From: an uncultured Lachnospiraceae bacterium
Lineage (GTDB): Bacteria; Bacillota; Clostridia; Lachnospirales; Lachnospiraceae
Length of the DNA stretch: 64,000 nt
Direction of reading: 5' to 3'
NCBI GenBank assembly: GCA_902781895.1
Contig: CACZLA010000003.1
Location: 1 to 64,000 of the forward strand
This document shows, one piece after another, positions 57,840 through 64,000 of this stretch. Within the stretch, counting starts at the first letter, position 1. The number at the start of each line of letters is the position of its first letter. The notes below the pieces were generated by a model. That model made no database searches and was not told where the DNA came from. It saw only the letters and a list, made by a program, of their open reading frames with translations. The position numbers were made by a program, and so were the translations under genes.

Positions 57840-58532
57840 ATGCATTATAATTGTCTTATTGTGGATGATGAAGCAGAGCTTGCAAAGATGACAACGGAAT
57901 ACTTTGAGATGTTCAATGTAAAGACAGCATATGTTGAAAGTGCAGATGCATGTTATAAATTTCTGGATGAGAATGAGGTTGACATAATACTTCTGGATAT
58001 CAATCTCGGAGATGGTTCCGGCTTTGATGTATGTAAGAAGGTAAGGGAAAGCTATAAGCTTCCGATCCTGTTTATCAGTGCCAGACAGAGTGACGATGAT
58101 GTGCTCATAGCCCTCAGTATCGGTGGTGATGATTACGTAAAAAAACCGTACAGTCTGTCGGTTCTTCTGGCCAAGGTAAAGGTGAATCTGAAGAGAATGG
58201 AGCAGATAAAGGAGCTGGCTGAAAGCTCTGCGGTACCCGCTCCTGCAGATGAGGTTATCACTCTGGATGCATCCACCATGTCAGTCATAATGAAGGGTGA
58301 GAGGATAGCTCTTAAGGCAAAGGAGTTTGCCCTGCTTGAATGTCTCTATGAACGAAAGAATACTATCGTTACGAAGGATGAGCTTTTTGAAAAGGTATGG
58401 GGAGATACATTTTACGGAGACGGAACCCTGAATGTCCATATCAGGAAGCTGAGAGAAAAACTGGAAGAGGATCCGAACAATCCCGGTATGATAAAAACCA
58501 TCTGGGGTACGGGATATATTCTTGAGGTCTGA
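57840..58532 (+). CDS. OmpR/PhoB-type response regulator
   Basis: 230 aa. The receiver domain (1-115) has acidic residues Asp9-Asp10, phospho-acceptor Asp53 in ILLDINL, and Lys102 in VKKPYS. A winged-helix DNA-binding domain (about 135-230) shows LKAKEFALLECLYERKNTIVTKDELFEKVWG and TLNVHIRKLREKL. AAAGGAG precedes ATG. It overlaps no gene but is 3 bp from the histidine kinase, forming a two-component pair beside the ABC transporter, its probable regulon. Confidence 0.95.
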   Translation: MHYNCLIVDDEAELAKMTTEYFEMFNVKTAYVESADACYKFLDENEVDIILLDINLGDGSGFDVCKKVRESYKLPILFISARQSDDDVLIALSIGGDDYVKKPYSLSVLLAKVKVNLKRMEQIKELAESSAVPAPADEVITLDASTMSVIMKGERIALKAKEFALLECLYERKNTIVTKDELFEKVWGDTFYGDGTLNVHIRKLREKLEEDPNNPGMIKTIWGTGYILEV

Positions 58533-58535
58533 CGG

Positions 58536-59801
58536 ATGAAGGTTATCAGAAATATTATTATCGCGTATACCATCGTAATGGGTATCATACTTGCAGTGCT
58601 TTTTATAAGGGTGGGAAATGTGTCCCTGGAAAGACGGGATGTTTCCTACTATAATGATCAGCTTCAGCAGATATATGACAGGTTCTCGGCAGGTTCGGCT
58701 GAGGATGATATAGAGAGGGAATTCGGATGCAGTCTTCTGCTTGAGCCCTATTCATCCACGGAGCTTTATCAGGCATATCAAAACAGTTCCCTGGTCATGG
58801 ATTTTTCTCCGGAGGGAGAGTGTATAGGCAAGATAATCTGGGCTGATAAGACGGAAGGTATTGATTCGTATAAGAAAACAATTTTAAATATGGGCATTCT
58901 TATATGGGGCACTATGCTCCTGGTGGGATATCTGTTCATATTTATCATATACAGAAAAATGATATATCCCGTAAGGGAGATGTCGGTTTATTCGTCGGAG
59001 ATAGCAAAGGGCAATCTGGACGTACAGCTTCCGATACATAAGCAGAATATGTTTGGAAACTTTGTGGAGAGCTTTGACCTGATGAGAGAGGAAATCAGGA
59101 CATCCCATGAACGTGAGATGGCGGCGGACAAGGCTAACAAGGAGCTTGTTGCCGAGCTGAGTCATGATATCAATACTCCGGTGGCGACTATTCAGGCCGC
59201 CTGCGAGGTAATGAGTATTAAGTACAAGGATAATGAGGATATTCTGGAAAAGGTCAGCGCTATATCACAAAAGGCAGATACCATAAAACAGATAATGGAC
59301 AATGTTTTCCAGGCCACGATGGAAGACCTGGATAAGCTGGAGCTTCATATAAATGATGAGAACTCGGAAGTGATAGAGGGGTACTTCCAGAGTCTTAAGA
59401 ATTATGGGAATATCATTCTCGACAATCATATCCCGGGATGTCTGGTCAGGATTGACAGACTTCGTATGGAGCAGGTTATCGATAACGTGGTGGGAAATTC
59501 CCATAAGTATGCGGGAACCGACATTCATGTAAGCTTCAGTGAGTATGACAAACTGACTCAGGCCGATAAGGATAACAGCAGATTTATAAAGATTACCATC
59601 CGGGACAGCGGCCCTGGGGTTGAAGAAAAAGATCTTCCTCTGATTTTTGAAAAGTATTACAGAGGCAGTAATGTAAAAGATAAAAAAGGTTACGGTATAG
59701 GTATGCATCTGGTGAGGATGTATATGGAAAAACAGGGTGGAGGAGTTGAGTGCTACAATGATAACGGATTTGTAGTGGAGCTTCTTGTTCGGAAGACCTG
59801 A
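58536..59801 (+). CDS. Sensor histidine kinase
   Basis: 421 aa. TM1 at about 5-24, an extracytoplasmic sensor domain of about 90 residues, TM2 at about 117-139, HAMP (about 140-195), HisKA with His210 in ELSHDINTP, and HATPase (about 315-420) with DNVVGNSHKYAG, DSGPGVEEKDLPLIFEKYYRG and GYGIGMHLV. The real sensor domain means it is not the short intramembrane-sensing BceS type. It likely phosphorylates the adjacent regulator in response to an external signal, plausibly the substrate of the neighbouring ABC pair or exported peptide. Confidence 0.94.
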   Translation: MKVIRNIIIAYTIVMGIILAVLFIRVGNVSLERRDVSYYNDQLQQIYDRFSAGSAEDDIEREFGCSLLLEPYSSTELYQAYQNSSLVMDFSPEGECIGKIIWADKTEGIDSYKKTILNMGILIWGTMLLVGYLFIFIIYRKMIYPVREMSVYSSEIAKGNLDVQLPIHKQNMFGNFVESFDLMREEIRTSHEREMAADKANKELVAELSHDINTPVATIQAACEVMSIKYKDNEDILEKVSAISQKADTIKQIMDNVFQATMEDLDKLELHINDENSEVIEGYFQSLKNYGNIILDNHIPGCLVRIDRLRMEQVIDNVVGNSHKYAGTDIHVSFSEYDKLTQADKDNSRFIKITIRDSGPGVEEKDLPLIFEKYYRGSNVKDKKGYGIGMHLVRMYMEKQGGGVECYNDNGFVVELLVRKT

Positions 59802-59865
59802 TAAAAAACCTTCCGATGGGGAAATTTATTGTTTGGAACGATGATTCAAAAAAGAGGGGTGCGAT

Positions 59866-61263
59866 ATGGCAGATAATGAAAACTATGAACTTCATCCAAT
59901 CAAGAATTTTTTGGAGGATTATACAGGCAGAAAAAGCATAAGGCTTCATATGCCCGGACACAAGGGACAGTTTGGTTATGAGGATGATATAACCGAGATT
60001 CCCGGTGCCGATAGTCTTTATATGTCTGATGGGATCATAGCAGCGAGCGAAAAGAAGACCGCTGATATCTTTGGAGCAAGAAGAACCTGTTATGGTACAG
60101 AGGGTTCATCTCAGATAATCAAGGCTATGTGCTTTATGGCTGTAAAAAGATACTATGAGCAAAAGGGCATGCTGTCGAAGAAGCCTATTATTCTTGCTGC
60201 CAGAAATGCACATAAGTCATTTATCCATGCATCCGGTCTTCTGGAATTTGATATTAAATGGATGTATTCGGAAAACAGTGACGATCATTTCAGTATATGC
60301 AAATGTAATCTGACTCCGGAAAGAGTTGAAAGATATCTGGTGGATCTGGAGACAGAGGAAGTGCTGGACAGGGTGGCTGCAGTTTACATAACATCGCCCG
60401 ACTATCTGGGAAATCTTCTGGACATAGATGGTATTGCAGAGGTGGTACACAGACATGGTCTGCTGCTTATCTGCGATAATGCTCATGGCGCTTATCTCAG
60501 ATTCCTGAAAGAGGATCTGCATCCCTTAAGTCATGGTGCGGATATAGTAAGTGATTCTGCTCATAAGACACTTCCTATCCTTACAGGTGGTGCGTATATG
60601 CACATTTCCCATAATGCTCCTGAGGGTATAGAGCAGTCAGCGAAGAAGGCCATGCTGATGTTCGGATCCACAAGTCCGTCATATATGATACTTAAATCAT
60701 TGGATGAGCTTACGGAAAAGATAAAAGAAGAGGATTTCATTCGTGCCCAGAAATATATAGGTGAATTAAGAGAAATAGTTCCATGTCTGGAGGGGGAACC
60801 CTTCAAGATAACAATTCCGGTTTATAAGTTCGGACTGAATGGTATTGAAGTATTTGAAAGACTGAGACATGCAAATATGGAACCGGAATATGCTGACCGG
60901 GATTATGTTGTGACCATGTGGTCTCCGTATAATAAATTTCCGGTAGAGAGCATATGGTTTAAGAGAATGATAACTGAGATCATCGAGGAAACCAAGGGAA
61001 CTCTGGAGGCTGAATTTGCGGATATTGCAGTAAAGAAATTTGACTGCAGACCGAGAGTCAGATATCAGCCCTATGAGGTGCTTTATACCTCCAGTGAGAT
61101 GGTTGAGGTCAGTGACAGTATCATAGGACGTGTTGCTGCCGATCAGTTAGCCCCATGTCCTCCGGCTATATCTCCTGTGGTTATCGGAGAAGTAATAGAC
61201 GAGGATGTGGTAAATGTGTTAAAGTATTACGATGTTAAGACCATAGAGGTTTTGAAAAACTAA
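59866..61263 (+). CDS. Orn/Lys/Arg decarboxylase-family PLP enzyme
   Basis: 465 aa. Fold type I PLP enzyme of the bacterial ornithine/lysine/arginine decarboxylase group: LHMPGHKGQFG near 30, EGSSQIIKAM near 83, ICDNAHGAYLRF near 205, and PLP-lysine SDSAHKTLPILTGGAY near 228. It is shorter than E. coli inducible decarboxylases (about 710 aa) and similar to the Bacillus YaaO/SpeA type (~480). Likely decarboxylates Lys, Arg or Orn for polyamine or cadaverine formation; substrate undecided. It is 19 bp upstream of proA, so both genes concern the glutamate/ornithine/proline area. Confidence 0.85.
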   Translation: MADNENYELHPIKNFLEDYTGRKSIRLHMPGHKGQFGYEDDITEIPGADSLYMSDGIIAASEKKTADIFGARRTCYGTEGSSQIIKAMCFMAVKRYYEQKGMLSKKPIILAARNAHKSFIHASGLLEFDIKWMYSENSDDHFSICKCNLTPERVERYLVDLETEEVLDRVAAVYITSPDYLGNLLDIDGIAEVVHRHGLLLICDNAHGAYLRFLKEDLHPLSHGADIVSDSAHKTLPILTGGAYMHISHNAPEGIEQSAKKAMLMFGSTSPSYMILKSLDELTEKIKEEDFIRAQKYIGELREIVPCLEGEPFKITIPVYKFGLNGIEVFERLRHANMEPEYADRDYVVTMWSPYNKFPVESIWFKRMITEIIEETKGTLEAEFADIAVKKFDCRPRVRYQPYEVLYTSSEMVEVSDSIIGRVAADQLAPCPPAISPVVIGEVIDEDVVNVLKYYDVKTIEVLKN

Positions 61264-61282
61264 TTTATAAGAGGTTTGTATA

Positions 61283-62614
61283 ATGGTTGTCAGGGATGAA
61301 GTAAGAAAAATGAAGAGTGTTGCTCCGCTGGTTGCAGCTCTAGATAATAAGACAAGATGTAAAGCACTTATCAAGGTTGCTGAGTGTCTCGTAAAAAGAA
61401 GAGCGGAAATATTTGCTGCAAATAAGAAGGATCTTGAGGCAGCTGAGCAAAATGGAGTTGCTGATGCTGTAGTTAAACGTCTTAAGTTTAACGAGGCTAA
61501 ACTGAATGATGTTATAGCAGGAATAACACAGCTTGTTTCCCTCGGAGATCCTATCGGAAAGATAACTCTGGACAGGGAGCTGGACGATGGACTGAGACTG
61601 ACTCGTTTCACATGTCCTATAGGTGTTATAGGTGTTATATTTGAGGCCAGACCTGATGCTCTTGTTCAGATATCCTGTCTTTGTATAAGAAGCGGAAACT
61701 GTCCGGTGCTTAAGGGCGGAAAAGAGACTACCTACACAAATCGTATTTTGTTTGAAACTATATATGAAGCAGTTATTCAGGCCGGATTTCCGGAGGGGTG
61801 CATGCTTCAGGTTGAGCAGCATAATGAGATAGATGAACTGCTTACCTGCGATGGGCTGGTGGATCTTCTTATACCACGCGGTTCGAATGCATTTGTCAGA
61901 TATATTATGGACAACACCCATATTCCCGTAATGGGCCATGCTGACGGAGTATGTCATATTTATATAGACAAGAATGCGGATATTGACAAGGCGGTTAACA
62001 TAATATTGGATGCAAAGATGCAGTATACTGCTGCATGTAATGCGGTTGAGACTCTTCTTATTCAGAGAGATGAAGCATTCCTCAGTGTATTCATTCCGAA
62101 GCTTGTGAAGGCTTTATCGGAAAATGGAATCAAGCTGAGAGGTACAAAAGAGGTAACCGATCTGGTGGAAAGATCTATGGCTGAGGAAGCTGATAACACA
62201 GAGGCAAAGTCTTTGGATTATGAATCAGTGGATGAAAGCGAATTCAAGGAATATCTCGCACTTATCGTTTCAGCAAAGCTGGTGGAGAGTGTTGATGAGG
62301 CTATAGAGCATATCAATCTTCATGGATCACATCATACAGATAGTATAATTACAGAGGATAAAGAAACAGCAGACAGATTTGTACAGCTGGTTGATTCTGC
62401 CGGTGTATACGTGAACTGCTCCACAAGATTTGCAGACGGATTCCGTTACGGCTTCGGAGCAGAGGTGGGTATCAGCACCAGCAAGATCCATGCCAGAGGA
62501 CCTGTGGGACTGGAGGGACTTGTAACCTATAAGTATAAGCTTGTGGGACAGGGACAGATAGTAGGAGACTATGCATCCGGTAAGTCAGTGTTTCACTTTA
62601 AAGATCTTCAGTAA
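61283..62614 (+). CDS. proA: Gamma-glutamyl phosphate reductase
   Basis: 443 aa. NADPH-dependent reduction of glutamyl-5-phosphate to the semialdehyde, second step of proline synthesis. Aldehyde-dehydrogenase fold; motifs GVIGVIFEARPDALVQI near 115 and LKGGKETTYTNR near 148; catalytic Cys in QYTAACNAVETLL near 255; C-terminal TRFADGFRYGFGAEVGISTSKIHARGPVGLEGL. About 25 residues longer than usual because of an insert near 295-320. The partner proB is not adjacent. AGAGG precedes ATG. Confidence 0.95.
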   Translation: MVVRDEVRKMKSVAPLVAALDNKTRCKALIKVAECLVKRRAEIFAANKKDLEAAEQNGVADAVVKRLKFNEAKLNDVIAGITQLVSLGDPIGKITLDRELDDGLRLTRFTCPIGVIGVIFEARPDALVQISCLCIRSGNCPVLKGGKETTYTNRILFETIYEAVIQAGFPEGCMLQVEQHNEIDELLTCDGLVDLLIPRGSNAFVRYIMDNTHIPVMGHADGVCHIYIDKNADIDKAVNIILDAKMQYTAACNAVETLLIQRDEAFLSVFIPKLVKALSENGIKLRGTKEVTDLVERSMAEEADNTEAKSLDYESVDESEFKEYLALIVSAKLVESVDEAIEHINLHGSHHTDSIITEDKETADRFVQLVDSAGVYVNCSTRFADGFRYGFGAEVGISTSKIHARGPVGLEGLVTYKYKLVGQGQIVGDYASGKSVFHFKDLQ

Positions 62615-62641
62615 ACAGTCATATAGAATAAGCTTAATGAA

Positions 62642-62674
62642 AGCCTGTTCCGGTTTCGGAACAGGCTCATTTTT
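62642..62674 (+). terminator. Intrinsic terminator of proA
   Basis: Perfect 11-bp stem AGCCTGTTCCG (62642-62652) with CGGAACAGGCT (62657-62667), GTTT loop, then CATTTTTAG. Confidence 0.9.
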
Positions 62675-62696
62675 AGAGAACGTGAGACTTACAGGA

Positions 62697-62732
62697 ATGT
62701 CGTTTCATTCTGAGCGAAGCGAAGAATCTTAT
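62697..62732. repeat. Dispersed GTCATTCTGAG repeat, copy 6
   Basis: ATGTCGTTTCATTCTGAGCG with the usual AAGCGAAGAATCTTAT end; 20 bp before the HAD gene start. Confidence 0.85.
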
Positions 62733-62751
62733 AACAAAAGGAAGTGGATAA

Positions 62752-63417
62752 ATGAAAATAAATACTATCGTATGGGATATGGATGGCACAGTCCTGAACA
62801 CGCTTATTGATCTGAGAGAATCGGTCAATTATGTGCTGAGCCTTTACGGAATGCCGGAGCGCAGCATAGAGGAATACAGAAGCTTTTTCGGAAACGGTAT
62901 CAGGCACGCCCTGGAATGTGCAGTTCCCCAAGGCACATCAAAGGAGACTATAGATGAAATGCTTCCCTTATTCAAAGAACACTATGACATCCATTGTATG
63001 GATAATACCTGTCCTTATGACGGTGTATTGGATGTGATGAAGAAGCTGAAGGAAATGGGATATAAGATGGCCATCGTTTCCAACAAGATAGACTCCGCCG
63101 TTAAGGAGCTAAATGAAAGATTCTTCAGGGACAGCGTAGAAACTGCCATCGGTGAAAGGGATGGGATAAACAGAAAGCCCGCCCCGGATATGGTTGAGCA
63201 GGCGCTGGCAGAGCTGGGCAGAACAAAGGAAGAGTCTGTTTATATCGGAGATTCAGAGGTGGATCTTTTGACGGCCAGAAATTCCGGTCTGCCGTGTATT
63301 TCAGTTCTCTGGGGTTTCCGTGACAGGGATTACCTTATAGAGGAAGGGGCAGAGGTTTTTGCCGAGACACCGGAAGATATAATACAGATACTTAAAAAAC
63401 AAGTTGGAGAAGATTAG
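62752..63417 (+). CDS. HAD phosphatase, phosphoglycolate-phosphatase-like
   Basis: 221 aa. HAD motifs: I VWDMDGTVLNT (residues 7-17), II AIVSNK near 105, III Lys in NRKPAPDM near 142, IV IGDSEVDLLTARNSG near 165. Helical cap type C1 as in Gph/PGP. Acts on small phosphomonoesters such as phosphoglycolate; the substrate is uncertain. AAAGGAAG precedes ATG. The MATE gene follows. Confidence 0.88.
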   Translation: MKINTIVWDMDGTVLNTLIDLRESVNYVLSLYGMPERSIEEYRSFFGNGIRHALECAVPQGTSKETIDEMLPLFKEHYDIHCMDNTCPYDGVLDVMKKLKEMGYKMAIVSNKIDSAVKELNERFFRDSVETAIGERDGINRKPAPDMVEQALAELGRTKEESVYIGDSEVDLLTARNSGLPCISVLWGFRDRDYLIEEGAEVFAETPEDIIQILKKQVGED

Positions 63418-63432
63418 GGATAATGCTATAAT
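63404..63432 (+). promoter_or_regulatory. Promoter of the MATE gene
   Basis: Weak -35 TTGGAG (63404-63409), 17-bp spacer, extended -10 TGCTATAAT (TATAAT 63427-63432), 36 bp upstream of the MATE start. Confidence 0.55.
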
Positions 63433-63467
63433 GCAGTAATCAAAAGAAGGAAAAATGATAAAACAAA

Positions 63468-64000
63468 ATGGAAAATGAATATTTAGAGTTAGAGAAGGAT
63501 GCGCTGCAGCTTGGCGGATTTGATCCGGAGGAGGATGAGGAGCTGGCGGCCGAAAACAAAATGGGCACGCTTCCGGTAAAAAGACTGATAGTAACAATGT
63601 CAGTTCCCATGATGATATCCATGCTGGTGCAGGCCCTGTACAATGTTGTAGACAGTATATTTGTTTCAAGAGTAAGCGAGGATGCACTCACTGCAGTTAC
63701 CCTGGCATTTCCGCTTCAGATGATGATCATTTCCGTGGGAAGCGGAACGGGAGTAGGTATCAATGCACTTCTTTCCAAGTCTCTCGGAGAGAAAAAACAG
63801 AAAAGGGCAAACCGGTCGGCGAATAACGGCCTACTGCTGACGCTTTTAAGCTTTGTTGTATTTATATTTGTCGGGTTATTTCTGGCAGGACCGTTTATAA
63901 GATCTCAGACCGATTCAGAGAATATAGCCAAAATGGGTACGGATTATCTTATGATCTGCTGTGTACTTTCCCTTGGCGTATTCTTCCAGATGACATTTGA
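63468..64000 (+). CDS. MATE-family efflux transporter (3' end outside window)
   Basis: The first 177 codons are in the window. An acidic N-terminal tail of about 35 residues (FDPEEDEELAAENKMG) precedes a MATE start: LPVKRLIVTMSVPMMISMLVQALYNVVDSIFVSRVS, then ALTAVTLAFPLQMMIISVGSGTGVGINALLSKSLGEKK. Such proteins export drugs, toxins or metabolites with Na+ or H+. ATG 63468 has no close SD. AGAAGG (63445-63450) is better placed for ATG 63455, which opens a seven-codon ORF overlapping the MATE start, so a short leader peptide may be translated first. Confidence 0.9.
   Translation, partial: MENEYLELEKDALQLGGFDPEEDEELAAENKMGTLPVKRLIVTMSVPMMISMLVQALYNVVDSIFVSRVSEDALTAVTLAFPLQMMIISVGSGTGVGINALLSKSLGEKKQKRANRSANNGLLLTLLSFVVFIFVGLFLAGPFIRSQTDSENIAKMGTDYLMICCVLSLGVFFQMTF

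Noticed and set aside
54467..59801. BceAB-BceRS bacitracin resistance module
   Set aside because: The permease has two FtsX halves and the kinase has a ~90-residue external sensor, both unlike BceB and BceS; only the general ABC plus two-component layout fits.

Overview
The window (64 kb, roughly 40% GC by eye, low-GC Gram-positive codon use, GGAGG-type ribosome binding sites) looks like chromosomal DNA from an anaerobic Lachnospiraceae-type clostridium (Butyrivibrio/Pseudobutyrivibrio/Roseburia-like; genus not assignable by eye). Support: an indolepyruvate:ferredoxin oxidoreductase pair, a rubrerythrin, a long IleS2-type isoleucyl-tRNA synthetase, choline-binding-type wall repeats, a CarD-like regulator, TraX and HipA-like proteins common in this family, and the clostridial six-cysteine peptide SCIFF with its radical SAM maturase. 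I saw no tRNA, rRNA, transposase, phage or CRISPR locus.

Layout. 0-5 kb: 5'-truncated type IV pilin-like gene (minus), a zinc-ribbon membrane protein, iorAB. 5-9 kb (minus): a secreted wall-binding DUF4353 protein, a CmpB-type membrane protein, azlCD. 9-12.5 kb: HipA-like kinase, an AT-rich DUF3592-like protein, a HAD phosphatase, rubrerythrin with a PerR-box-like site, a small protein. 12.5-14 kb (minus): Y-family DNA polymerase with a large inverted-repeat element at its 3' end. 14-23.3 kb: three c-di-GMP proteins (EAL, HD-GYP, GGDEF-EAL) interleaved with gpmI, a Gly/Pro/Tyr-repeat membrane protein and TraX. 23.3-26.7 kb: ECF sigma factor overlapping a beta-propeller membrane protein, then a CarD-like regulator behind a strong inverted repeat. 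26.8-31 kb: RlmD, DinB-like protein, LysR regulator, LURP-one and PH-domain proteins. 31-34 kb: three-gene operon of a 50-aa helical protein, a second zinc-ribbon membrane protein and a TPM-domain protein. 34-46 kb: pyruvate kinase, a 36-aa Cys/His microprotein, MgtE, KdgK-like kinase, TetR, DUF3137, DUF1858, IleS, glycogen phosphorylase and a 72-aa coiled-coil protein.

46-60 kb is the most interesting part. It holds the SCIFF precursor (7 Cys), a hairpin attenuator, the SCIFF maturase, then a repeat-rich spacer, a conserved 74-aa protein, a short HlyD-like subunit and the two NHLM/NHLP-type peptide-export ABC proteins (one with a C39 peptidase). An ABC ATPase, an FtsX-like permease and a two-component system follow. 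Read together this could be a locus for making, exporting and sensing or tolerating a ranthipeptide. The SCIFF core has Gly where the characterised thioether acceptor is Thr. Four different tandem-repeat arrays (periods 22, 17, 73 and 20 bp) lie within 3 kb of the peptide genes.

60-64 kb: an Orn/Lys/Arg-decarboxylase-family enzyme, proA, a HAD phosphatase and the 5' end of a MATE transporter. A dispersed repeat with the core GTCATTCTGAGCGAAGCGAA occurs at six intergenic sites, usually just upstream of a start codon, and explains at least one misleading N-terminal extension (pyruvate kinase).
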